Assembly (NCBI GenBank): GCA_009746045.1
Contig: RPFO01000065.1
Coordinates: 7,075,210 to 7,139,209 of the forward strand
DNA: 64,000 bases
Source: Mesostigma viride
Taxonomy: Eukaryota; Streptophyta; Mesostigmatophyceae; Mesostigmatales; Mesostigmataceae
Direction: 5' to 3'
Part shown: piece after piece, positions 11,189-21,860 of the stretch
How positions within the stretch are numbered: position 1 is the stretch's first letter
Layout of the letters: each line of letters begins with the position of its first letter
Translations under genes and position numbers: made by a program
Notes under the pieces: generated by a model
The model's database searches: none
Seen by the model: the letters and a program-made list of their open reading frames with translations, nothing else
What the model was told of the DNA's origin: nothing

Positions 11189-14100
11189 AAAACAACATCG
11201 AAACCCTTCTCCCAAACCCTCCCCCACCCACCCCACCAGCTGGGCCTTGTCACCATCGCGGCATGGGCGGCCACGCTCGCCCTTCTCCTCCTCGGCACCC
11301 TCCGCGTGACCCGCAACCTCCGCGTCTCCTTTGTCGCCGAGCAGTGCGGCCTCGACCTTCTCTTCCACAAGGGGCCCGCCTACCCGGAGTTCCTCGTCGA
11401 GAAGCTCAGGGATCTTCATGTGCCGGAGGGTTCCCAGGTGACGGTTCTCGCGCTCATGGTTGACGGCGACCGCGGCCTATTTTTCGCCGACCCGCTCGTC
11501 TACGAGTCCTCCATGGACACGCTCAAGTCCATCCTCGCGGGGCTGGTTAAGGCGTTCAACGTTGTGGACCTCAAGCCGTGCCGAGCGGGGATCATCGGGG
11601 TCGGCGTCACGGGGGGGGGCCAGGGGGAACGCGCCGCGGATGGCAGCATTGAGTTGGAGGGCGGCGACGACGAGGAGTGGCTGGGACTGCTCGCGTTCGA
11701 TCGGCAGGAGCATGCACTCCATTTCTGCTACGTGCTCATGGCATCGATGTTGAGGCAGGACTGGGACCCAGAGCTGAACGAGATGCCTGCGGCCGCGCGC
11801 GTCATGGTGGGTTTTATTTTTTTTTTTTTTTGGGGGGGGGGCCTTGAGAGGGAAGGGGGGGGGGGGGGGGAGGAGCACGTCGTGGTGGTTTTTGTGGGGG
11901 GGCGGAGAGGGGTGATGTCCTGAGGGGGGAGGGCGGGTGAAAGCGCGTCATGGTGGGTGTTTGGGGGGGTGGGGACAGCCTGATTGTGGGTGTTGGGGGC
12001 CAGGGGGCGGGTCTTGAGAGGGGTTTGTTCGGGAGAGAGGGGTTTAAGAGGGGGGGTCTTCAGAGGGGCTTGTTGGGGAGAGAGGGGTTTAAGAGGGGGG
12101 GTCTTGAGAGGGGCTTGTTGGGGAGAGAGGTGTGCGGTCTGAAAACTAGATTGCGTTGCAACAAAGGGGGGATGCCTCGTCGCAGGAGGTGATTTTGCCT
12201 GTCTCACGTGAGTGTTTTGGGGGGCCTGCGCCCCCCAATATATGGTCCATGCTTCCAACCTGAAGAGAACGCAGGCAGTTCATAGTGGAGGGGGTGTGGT
12301 TTTGGTGGGTGTATTGCTGCACATGCTTTGGGTGAGCGCTCCCTCGTGTAAAGTTCTTTGGATGATGCGACTCGCAATCTCTAGCAATTCTCCGCAACAG
12401 TGCTACGGTTAGCTGGTATGCGTTTCTGGCGTGCATTCCTTAGTCATACATTCACGGTCTTATGGGAGCGCTTTGCTGGGCAAAACGGTCACCATCATTT
12501 GAGTGCGCGTGCATACTTGAGTGCACGGTCACATCCTAAAGCGCTGGCTTGGCTGACGAACAAAAATAACGATGACGGTTGCTATTGGAATTTGCTGACA
12601 AGCACGGATGTAATCACCTTTGTTCACACATACACACACACCAAAAACATTTTACCTTCCCACCCCATTTCTTCACTTCACGCAGGACGCGATGGGCGAT
12701 GTCCTCTACAATGGCCTGCGGCTAAAAATAGGCATGGACACGGGTGACGTGGGCGACATGCTGCACAAGGCCATGTCACACAATGCGGATGACGCAAGGG
12801 CCAACGCCAAGGGAAGCCGGCGCGTCTCGCTAGGCTCTTCGCAGTACCCCCGCCAGCAGCAGCACCCGGTGGTGGCGTGGGACGTGTATGACCTGCCGGT
12901 ACGTTTACTAGAGGGCTAGACCCTGCGCCCTGAACCTGATGGTGGCGTGGGATGTGTATGACCTGCCGGTACGTCTAGAGGGCTAGACCCTGCGCCCTGA
13001 ACCTGATGGTGGAGTGGGATGTGTATGACCTGCCGGTACGTTTACTAGAGGGCTAGACCCTACGCCCTGAACCTGATGGTGGCGTGGGATGTGTATGACC
13101 TGCCGGTACGTTTACTAGAGGGCTAGACCCTACGCCCTGAACCTGATGGTGGCGTGGGATGTGTATGACCTGCCGGTACGTTTACTAGAGGGCTAGACCC
13201 TACGCCCTGAACCTGATGGTGGCGTGGGACGTGTATGACCTGCCGGTACGTCTAGAGGGCTAGACCCTACGCCCTGAACCTGATGGTGGCGTGGGACGTG
13301 TATGACCTGCCGGTACGTTTACTAGAGGGCTAGACCCTGCGCCCTGAACCTGATGGTGGCGTGGGACGTGTATGACCTGCCGGTACGTTTACTAGAGGGC
13401 TAGACCCTACGCCCTGAACCTGATGGTGGCGTGGGATGTGTATGACCTGCCAGTATGCGCACGAACAGGTTAGGGGAACCGCCCCTTTGTCCAGTATGTG
13501 GGCTTGCCAGTGTTCGCACGAACAGGTTAGGGGGACTGCCCCTTTGCCCAGTATGTGCGCTTGCCGGTACGTGCACGAACAGGTTAGGGGGACCGCCCCT
13601 TTGCCCAGTATGTGCGCTTCCCAGTATGCGCACGAACAGGTTAGGGGGACCGCCCCTTTGCCCAGTATGTGCGCTTGCCGGTACGCGCACGAACAGGTTA
13701 GGGGAACCGCCCCTATGCCCAGTATGTGCGCTTCCCAGTATGCGCACGAACAGGTTAGGGGGACCGCCCCTTTGCCCAGTATGTGCGCTTGCCGGTACGC
13801 GCACGAACAGGTTAGGGGAACCGCCCCTATGCCCAGTATGTGCGCAAGGGGTCGAGGGAAGATCCCCCACGGCTCACCCCGGGCCCTTGATTTTGTTGCA
13901 ATAGAGGGGCCCTTGATCTGTTACAATAGACGGGCCCTTGATCTGGTACAATAGACGAGCCCTTGATTTGTTACAGAAGACGGGCCCTTGATTTGTTACA
14001 ACAGCTACAGTAGGCGGCCAGCCTTACGCCCGGTTGATATTGAAAGAGAAGGTGGGATGAAACGCGAGATCCTTTTTCCTGTTAAGCTTGTTCTGCTGTT

Positions 14101-17100
14101 GTGCCTTATTATCTCCAGTAGCGAAGGCGTCTGAGGCTGTTGTCATGGTACTGCTGTGGATCGAGCCTACTCTTGGGAGTGGAGGGGGGTATATGGGGGC
14201 GTGCTTGGGGTTGTTGGTTGGGAGGGCGAGGGTGCATGGGAGAAGAGCATCATGGTGCCTGCTGATGCTGATAGCATCAACCTACCTAGGAATGGCTTAC
14301 CTCCAAAGTACTATCTTAACGGTGATTATGGCACCGCAGGCAGGCGCTCCCGTCTTCACTTGTGACCGGAACGGCTTTCCATAAAGTTATAGTTATATTG
14401 CCATTAACCAAAATCTACCTGGCACTCCCCTCTTGACTTTACTTGATAAGATTGACTCTCCCGCGCACATTAATTTGGATGCCTAACATCCACACATCTC
14501 ACATGCACTCGACACCCATGGTCCCCCCCTCCTCCCCAACCCCCTTTCCCCTCCCTCCCTTCCCCCAACCCCCTTTCTCCTCCCCCTGCCCCCCCCGCTG
14601 CCCCCCACCATCACCCCCAGGTGGTCCAACGTGCGCTATCCCTCTGCGAATGCGTGCCCGAGGGGCCCGGCCTCTACGCGTCCGACTCTGCTATACTTGG
14701 GGTGGCCGGCAACGCCGAGATGCCCTTCAAGCTCTACCACCACGGCGAGCACGAGCACCTGCGGCTGGCCGACCAGAGACGCCCCACCACTACATCCGCC
14801 CATACCAAGAGTACCGCCGCCAGTGCCGCCAGGAAAAACCGTCCGACGGGCCCGTATGGCGGCAGCAAGCCATGGGGCGGGCGGGGCGGGCGTGACGGAA
14901 ATAGCAGCGACATGGAATCAGACGGCGCGCACGCCGCGCTCGCTCGCGCGATAGCTCGCGTCACAGGTGTCGACCCTCCCCTGGGCCGGTCAGCCCACCG
15001 GAGGGCCGTCGTGTACAGGCTGGGCTTGGGGCCCGATGGTGGGGCGGGGCCCTCTAATTCCGCCACCCGCCGGCATGCCGGGGCGGGTGATGGCGGGGGG
15101 GGCAGGGACAGCCACCTCTACGGCCCACCCTCGAAGCGCTACGATAGATCCAGCTCCCATCCTATCAGCTCTATCACTTCCGGGAAGTCCTTGGCTTCCG
15201 TGACCTCTACCGGCCGTGACTGTGCGGCGGAGTCGGGTACCGGGAGCAACGGCGGCGCGCCAGGTGGCGGCAGCGGGAGCAGCGGCGGCGGCAGCGGCAG
15301 CCTGCCAAGTGGCGCCAGCGGGAGAGACGCCGTGCTCGACCCAGCAAGTGGCGGCGTGTCCGCCGATGCCTCCGCGGCGGCGGCGGCAAACCAGACGCGG
15401 ATCCTCCAGGTGGTCTTCCCGCAACTGCCCCCTGCCCCCGTGCTGCGGCCGATTCACACAAGGCCACTCTCTCCCTCGATCCTGGACGCGCCCGGTTTCA
15501 TTCGCAAGGCGCTCTCCCGTGCCGAAGCGGGCGATAGCGAGGGGGACTTTGCCGACGATGTTGACCGTACGATTGACGGCGGCGGTCTATCGATCCACGG
15601 TGACGATGGAGGGTCCCGCGAGCTTGCCCGAGGCCATGATGATGGGAATGCCCTCTCGACGCCTTCCCGCGGCTCCCACCTTGGTGGGCCTGCGAGGGCC
15701 AGGGAAGACAGCAATGGCGGCAGTGACGCGCGCTGGGCTATGGCAGGGAGGAGAGTGTGTTCTGCCGCACGCCACGCTTGGGGTGTGCTCGCACGCTGCC
15801 GCGCAGCCGTGTGGGCTCCACGCGTCGACAACGAGGGCAGGTACCAGGTATCCAGCTGGACAGGCCTTGGGGACCCTGGGGGGAGCGCGAGAGGAGGACA
15901 GGTGGGAGGAGGAGGAGGGGCGGGGGAGGGCGGCGGCGACCGTCCTTGGGGGGAATCGGGCGGAGGCACCCGGGGCGGTGACGGAGCATATCCATCACAT
16001 GGGCGTTCGAACTCGCTCGGCCACGAGTATGGGAGTGTCAGTGGTGGCCAAGCAGGCATTGGAGTTGGGGCGTCCAGCGGGTTCGGTCGCTCGCTGTCCG
16101 GCGATCCGTGGCACCTGGGGGCGAACGTCGGGGATGACTTGCTGTCCGGTGTGCCCAAGGAGGACCCCGCCGACTTCCTCACGTTTGCATCGACGTCCGT
16201 CGACGGCCTGAGCGCGCTCATGGCGTGGAACGAGCCGCTCACGAGGGCCTCGCTCGCGCTGGCGACCGGCACCATGCGCCGCCGGCTGGCCGAGCACGGC
16301 GGTTATGGGTGCCTCGAGAACGGGCAGGGCGGTTTCCTGATCGCGTTCCCGAGCGTCTGCTCCGCGCTGGCGTGGGCTGCCGACGTCCAGCTGGACCTGC
16401 TCTCGCTGCCCTGGGACCCGGCACTGCTGGCGCACCCAGACGCGCAGCCGGTCGACATGCCTCGATCCTCAAGCAGCGGCGGGCATCCGGGGTGTGCCAC
16501 CCCACGCATGGGGCCATCGACATCAGGGACGTGGGGGGGTTGGGGCGTGGCCACGCCTCGGCCCGCTGCCAACCCTAGTAGTGCGGGGGTTGGAAACGCA
16601 GCCCTAAACCCTCGTAGTTGGGGGGAAAGTGGGAACTCTGCCCCCAACGGGGGAGTTGGAAATTATGCCCCTGGGGGGGGGAGTGGGAACAGTCAGCCCA
16701 TGGGGGTGATATCGACACACCCACTCACACCATCGGGGCCCAATGTCGGCGCGAGCAGTGCCCAGGATGCGCCTGCTTCGATGGCCCAAACGCCCGACAA
16801 CGCTGGGCCGGGCAGAGGGGCCGCGATCCTCAGCTCGATTGTGGAGATTGCCACCCCCGTCAATGTGAGCCCTGCCACCCCCAGGGCTGGGAACCCAGCG
16901 GTCACAGGGGCAGGGGCAGCGTCCACACCGGGACCGACCCCACCAGGTGCATCCTCGAGTGGCCCAGGGAGCACACCGACGGTGTCTCCCCCCGGGGTGC
17001 CCCCTCCTCCGGTGTTGTTACTGCAGGGTCTTCGCGTGGGCATCGGCGTCCACAGCGGGAGGCTCGCGCAGAACGACGTGTGGGCGCACCCGGCGACGGG

Positions 17101-18211
17101 ACGCGCGGTCTACAGCGGGGTGACGGTGAAGGAAGTCAGCGAGCTGCGCCGGTGGGCGTTCTGTGCGCAGATTCTGGTCAGCGGAATGGCAGTCCGGGTG
17201 CTGACGCTCGAGGTTGCCCAAGAGGAGGCAGCGGAGGCAGCCGCGGGGAGGGGGAGGGCGCAGGCAGCGGCCGCGGCCGCGGCGGCGGCTTTTACTGCCG
17301 CGAACGTCAGGGCAACATCTCTGGGGGGGACCCCTTTGGCCTTGTCCCGAGCGCACTCGGCGAAGAACGCGGGCAACATGGCCTCATCATCATCTCCCAG
17401 GTTCGCCCCATACCCCAATGACTCGAAATCCCTGGGGGTAATGGGGAGTGGGGACCCTGGGACCAGGCCTCTGGGGGCTTTCTCACTGCCCCATCACCCT
17501 CGTCCATCCCACCTCGATCCTCACTCGCAGTCATGTACATCCCCCTGGGCACCCGGCCCAATGGAGGAGGCGGTCAGCGGAATGGCCGTGCTGCGGGCTT
17601 ATGATGGCCTACTGTTTGGGGAATGGGACAAGCACATGCCGGGCCACGATGCGTACTATAGCGGTCACTATGCCGCCGGGCAGCCACACGGGGGCCACCC
17701 CAACCCTCAGGGTCCCGGGGGGCCCAGCTCCCTGGGCTCTGCGGCCGCGGCGTCGCTCCGGATGCTGGGCGGCGGGTCGGGCCGCGGTGGGTTTGCGGCG
17801 ATCAGCGGGCTGAATCAGCCCTTTTTGTCGTCGTCATCGGCGATGGGGTCTCTGGCATCCGCGACTCGGTTCGTGTTCGAGTACCTGCCCGCCCCACTGC
17901 TGCTCCGTCGGGCCTACTGGCCGCTGCTCCGGCAGGAACGGCTGATCCGGCTCAACCTGGGGCTGGTCCCCTCGGGCGACTGGAGTGCCGAGTTTGGGCA
18001 GTGGGGGCTGCTGGGGGGGATGGGCGGCGGGGGTGGCGGCAGCACAGCGGGGGGCTTGTATATGACCGGGACTGATTGGACCCCCGGGGAACAGGTCGAC
18101 GGCAGTACGCGCAGCAGCCAGTATCTAAGGGCCCCGTGCACCTTGGCGGAGCTGCTTCACTTCACCGGCGACAGCAGTGGGGGTGGGGGGGCGGGGGATT
18201 GGGCAGCTTAG
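7635..18211 (+). CDS. Ammonium transporter fused to two class III nucleotide-cyclase homology domains
   Basis: Six exons: 7635-7790, 8034-8289, 9240-10377, 11240-11806, 12686-12898 and 14621-18211. All have GT..AG borders and compatible phases, giving about 1,973 residues. One base seems to be missing in a G-run near 9990-10003. Residues 1 to about 550 are an Amt/Rh channel with 11 expected helices. GFLCLEVGGVQARN, IVSGSLAER, DFGGSAVVH (His about 212), WYGFNAG and DDPLDAVGVHLGGG (His about 487) show that both pore histidines, the substrate-recruiting Asp and the Phe gate are kept. LGLVTIAAWA then LRVSFVAEQCGLDLLFHKG form the last helix and the Amt C-tail. Cyclase domain 1 follows (about 570-830: VTVLALMVDGDRG, GLRLKIGMDTGDV, VVQRALSLCECVPEG). 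Domain 2 (about 1292-1650: FASTSVDGLSALMAW, GQGGFLIAF, GLRVGIGVHSG) is split by a roughly 190-residue Gly/Ser/Pro insertion. The linkers are low-complexity. Inferred role: ammonium sensing or transport coupled to a cyclase-like output on the cytosolic side. Confidence 0.85.
8903..9005. repeat. Pentanucleotide microsatellite in intron 2
   Basis: About fourteen AACCA units are followed by four CCCGA units. It lies inside the second intron of the ammonium-transporter fusion. The opposite strand is GT-rich. Confidence 0.9.
9990..10003 (+). other. G-run where the transporter frame shifts
   Basis: Upstream exon 3 (through RRFLRVGGLG) and downstream exon 3 (from KRADWFTLDLFPVLNG) are in different frames. 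The switch falls in a G-run of about ten bases. Adding one base restores one continuous transporter domain. A sequencing or assembly slip is the simplest reading; a real frameshift would truncate the protein before the last helices. Confidence 0.7.
11090..11187. repeat. CAA / CA / poly-A tracts in intron 3
   Basis: ACCAACA-type units, an (AC)n run and about 29 consecutive A residues lie just 5' of exon 4. A pyrimidine-rich stretch with CCCACC repeats then leads to the acceptor CCACCAG. Confidence 0.85.
11950..12135. repeat. G-rich 48-bp tandem repeat in intron 4
   Basis: Units contain GGGGAGAGAGGGGTTTAAGA and GTCTTGAGAGGGGCTTGTT in about 2.5 copies. It follows T-run and G-run tracts at 11813-11870. 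No coding signal was seen. Confidence 0.75.
12868..13448 (+). repeat. 67/70-bp minisatellite duplicating the exon 5 splice donor
   Basis: Nine copies are visible. The first is the true exon 5 end (GTGTATGACCTGCCG|GTACGT at 12898/12899). Seven further copies with the same junction have ACCTGCCGGTACG starting near 12961, 13028, 13098, 13168, 13238, 13305 and 13375, and a ninth, decayed copy (CCAGTATG) lies near 13445. Units are 70 bp, or 67 bp where TTTACTAG is shortened. Reading past the first donor meets TAG within seven codons, so use of a downstream donor would truncate the protein inside cyclase domain 1. Confidence 0.9.
13449..13848. repeat. 57-bp minisatellite, seven copies, in intron 5
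   Basis: Each unit carries GCACGAACAGGTTAGGGG, CCGCCCCTTTGCCCAGTATG and TGCGCTTGCCGGTA. The GAACAGG phrase recurs every 57 bases from 13464 to 13806. Because 57 is a multiple of three, both strands show open repetitive frames, which are incidental. The seam phrase TTGCCGGTACG resembles the donor phrase of the preceding array. Confidence 0.9.
13884..14005. repeat. 24-bp minisatellite, five copies, in intron 5
   Basis: Units follow GGGCCCTTGATTTGTTACAA plus TAGAC with small variations. It directly follows the 57-bp array. Confidence 0.85.
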
Positions 18212-20318
18212 GGAGCTTTGGATCGTATCGGGGACAGATGCTGGCGCACGGGGGACGTCGAGGGACAACTGGTTGAAGGCAGCCCCTTTAGCTTTGCAAC
18301 TGGTTGAAGGCTACCAGTTTGTAAGGCAACCCAAATACGGTGGTTCCGCTTTGGGGGGGGGCGAGGGAAGCGTCGTTTGATGGCCTGATGGGGGTGCATG
18401 GCTTGAGGGTGGCTGGTGCCATCGCAGGGAAGAGGGGAAAGCAACAGCCAGAGTAAAAGGCCGGGGAGAAGTGGCTGGAGAGGGAAGGTTGGGGAGGGAA
18501 AGCTGGAGAGATGATGCCCAGGCGGGAAGGGTCTGAAGATCCAGGAACTATGGCATTGGGGGATGAACACTCTGGCGTGTGGGGATGCAGGGGGAGGTCA
18601 TATTTCGCAGCGGTCACGGCGGTGTGTCGCTTGTGCCTGCATGCAATGGCGTGCTCTACATGATGCCAAAATGGACGACCCTGCTGAATCTTGTTATATT
18701 CAGGGTGCGCTGTGAACAGCTTGGCAAGGGAGCCGCCTGACGTGTATTCGGGTTTTGGGTTAGGGTTTATGTATAGTAGCTACGCAAAGCGTTGCCTCAT
18801 GGACATGGCTTTGCGAGGCGAGCCTACAAAGTGCCTGACTGATCCCGCCACCTCGAAGGGGAGCCCACGTGACGGACACCTCCCGAGACTGCCGACTGCC
18901 GAGCCTCCCTCCCCTGGGACCCTCTGCAAGGAGCCATGGTCGGGTCAGTTAGGCTAGTCGTGCCTACCAGGCATTGTATGCAGCAGCCAGACTCTGTGTT
19001 CCTATACATGTAGATCTACAGCATGATACGGATGATTGAGGATGACAGCCAGGCTCTTTTTTCTTTCTTTTCTGGCAAAGCAACCCCAAAGGCGCGAAGC
19101 GATGAAGCTCGACATTGCTAGCATTCCTGACTGGCTTTGGTCTGGGCCCCAAATGATTACGGCTCCCTTGCCATGATCCCTTCCCCTCGCGAACCCTGGG
19201 TGCCCCTGTGATTGGCCGCTGTGGCATCCAGCGTCATCGCGTTGTTGCCTCGCTGGGTGGCCAACTGGCGATGGCTGGCTTCTGTTGTAGCCGTAGCTAC
19301 AGTAGCCAGTGCCATGCTGATTGAGCCAGGGCGGGCTACCGGGATTCGTGAATTTACACATAGACTGCGTCATGTGAGCATAATCAATGGGATGGAAATG
19401 GGATGGTGGCGGGCTACCAGGATGGCCACCCCTGCCATGTGTCCTTGGCACGGCTCGGGGCGGTCGAGGGAATGTGGCGACTTGCCACCTCCAGGCTGGA
19501 ATCGGTTGGAAAAGTGGAGAAGTTTGGAAGCGGAGGGTGGCGGGATGGTGGAAGATGTCCGGGGAAGAGGGCACAACGGGGGCATCCGTGGCTGCTTGAT
19601 AGTGGCGTGTTTCTGGCTGGTTTTGATGGCGTTGTCTGCTAGGATCCGGGCGGGAGACCATGAGCGCCGCTTGCTGGCATTGCGGATTCTTTGCCCTTGC
19701 GGGCATTACGGATGGTATGCCCTTGCAGGTATTACGAAGCGCTTGGCTGCTCGTTGGCAGCATCCTAAGTTCTGGGGGAGATTCAGGTGGGATGCTGCTT
19801 CAAATAGCAACATTTGCCGGGACTCAGCGGGGACCGTGCGTCATGGCATTGCCACTGAGTTGTTGGGTGGTAAATGTTGGGGGGTGTATCACTGTTTGCT
19901 GGCCGCTGTAAATTTGATGGCTGTCCTTGATGGTGAATTGTATATAGCCGTGCTTGCACTATATTACATTCCACGTGTGGGCGGTGCAAGTTATGACTTT
20001 ATTTTCTTGTGTAGTTGGCCGATCATGCCAAATGTGTGGCGTGGGGCCAAGCCTGTACATTGTGTGTTGATACGACAACCAACGTCGGCATTGGTTGTTG
20101 TATTCTAGGGCAAAGGGCCTGCTTGGTTTATCTGGATGCAGACGATAAGAATGAGGTCCAAAGTCCTGTAGTTTATGTTCACAGACTTGAGTTAGGGATG
20201 TAGGCTACACTGCTGCGCAAGACACCTGCACCAGCGGTCCCTGAAGGTCACTGTGCTTGTGCATATTCTCGCATATTGAATCATGGGCACTTTTCAATCA
20301 CAAATCAGTAGCAAATAC

Positions 20319-20351
<33 letters not shown>

Positions 20352-20739
20352 GTGAAAATTGTGTGCATGGCGGAAGCATTTTTTACATTGGGCTTGATTT
20401 ATGCTTTCCATGTTTAGTATTTGTAAAAGGTTTGTAAATCGGTAGAATTTGTTGATCAATATGCATGAGCTGTTTGCCTCATTGATAAGAGCTTGAGCCT
20501 TGCATGAGATTGATAACGTCTAGCATTTCTCATTTTAAAGCATTGGGTCTTAATTCAGAATATTCACGTAGTACTCTGGGGGTCTACAGTATGAAGCGAC
20601 CCAAGTACGTAACACCCAAAGGCCAAAACGCCCCTTCCTTCTCGATCAGGGGGGGGCTTTGCCCACAGGGGCTGGCGTGTGGGCCTGGACATGCAATGGT
20701 CTGCCATCTCTTCTTGTCCTGCATGGCAGTCCAATTAGC
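18212..20739. other. 3' flank of the transporter gene; no convincing gene
   Basis: A frame of 298 codons (19212-20108, plus) is open but Trp/Gly/Arg rich with no recognisable domain. Overlapping frames on both strands are equally open, so I treat it as non-coding. Parts may be a long 3' UTR; TGTAA-type signals used by green algae occur near 18320, 19908 and 20423. Short internal repetitions (TTGCCCTTGCGGGCATTACG and TATGCCCTTGCAGGTATTAC) occur near 19690-19735. Confidence 0.4.
20319..20352. repeat. (TTA)n microsatellite
   Basis: About eleven TTA units in A/T-rich DNA downstream of the transporter gene. Confidence 0.9.
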
Positions 20740-21860
20740 TAGGGAGAGGGAGGAAATGCGGTGAACAATCTGAGCTGGGACCATGAGGTCGGCCAGCAGC
20801 TGATCTGTGTATGGTTGATGGCTGGTCTGCCAACCCTTCTGGGTTTGTCCCTGGGGCCAGGCCAAGTCAGAACATGCCGCCCTCGGGTCTGGCCGAGCCG
20901 CTGGGGCGGCCAGCCAAACCAAGGGCGGCCGGTGTCTACCTGACTGGTTCGAGCAAGATGTCCTACAAATGCCATCCTACGCTGCCTAACCTCATCAGAA
21001 ATGCGATTCATACCCTTCTACAAAGACTCTAGTGACCGGTGGGTGGAAACTGAACCCTACATTCAGGACCTGTCGGAGCATCCTAGTTACTGTGCTGTTC
21101 AGCCGTTTGACCAGCTGGTCCGTGAGCGTCCAGGTCTTGGCCCCGCATGTGAGCACCGTGAGGACCAAGGCCTTGAAGAGCACTGGCTTGCGCGGTCATC
21201 CTCACCTAGGTCCTTCGAGTGCCAGCAGGAGTTGAGCGAGCGGAGCCTGGCGCAGGCCAGGCCGATGTGGGTGTCCACATTGTCGGCCGTGTCAGGGAGC
21301 ATGCTCACCAACAGTTGGTAAAGCGATCACGGAACTGCACCTTCAGACCCGGCGGGCGGGACTGTAACACCAATCCCCATCGCCTCTGTTTTGAAGCAAA
21401 TTTCCAGCCCCACCGCCCGAGCCTCCAAGCCCAGACAGTCCCTCCAGGTCTGAATGTGCTCGGGTCGCTCAATGAGGGTGTAATCATCCGCATAAATCAA
21501 GTCGGACACTGGCGATAACCAGGGCCATCGCCGCCCATGCTACGCCGGTGTTTAAGGATGTCCAAGCCAGGCTTGAACCGGCAAAGCGCGCACATGCCTG
21601 GCGCATGACCGTGATCCACGACAATAATGAACAGATATGGGGACAAGACACAACCTTGCCACACCCCATGGTCAGTGAAGGGCCGGGGAATGGTGGGGTG
21701 GTGCCTTCAACAGTCCGCAATACTGCCTGCACATGAACCCTCATAATTAAGCCACCGAATGCATGGCAGCAATAAATATGGTATAGTGGCACACGGTCCA
21801 GAGCCACCTGGGATGGCCCAAAGAGCCTCCCAGAGGAACGTGCGGGTGCCGGCATAGGAT
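20740..21860 (-). pseudogene. LINE family A relic: RT palm to C-terminal region
   Basis: On the minus strand, in order: a decayed ALWAIPG...NYEGS block, then GVWQGCVLSPYLFIIVVDH near 21660-21600, and DLIYADDYTLIERPEHIQTW with the catalytic YADD near 21490. VLTVLTCGAKTWTLTDQLVK and TRMLRQVLNVGF follow (RT connection region), then RRMAFVGHLARTSQVDTGRP near 20970. These are the usual post-palm blocks of LINE RTs. Several frame changes and stops break the ORF. The palm is the same subfamily as 1-462, while 25880-26240 carries the C-terminal blocks on the other strand. No endonuclease domain was seen. Confidence 0.8.

Noticed and set aside
13400-13954. Open frames of 150-170 codons on both strands of the 57-bp array
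   Set aside because: Explained by the unit length being a multiple of three; the region is intronic between exons 5 and 6.
12868-14005. Regularly spaced repeats as a CRISPR array
   Set aside because: They are head-to-tail tandem units without unique spacers, inside an intron of a eukaryotic gene.
19212-20108. 298-codon open frame downstream of the transporter gene
   Set aside because: Trp/Arg/Gly-rich without any domain, other frames are similarly open, and it may be a 3' UTR. Kept only as a remark.
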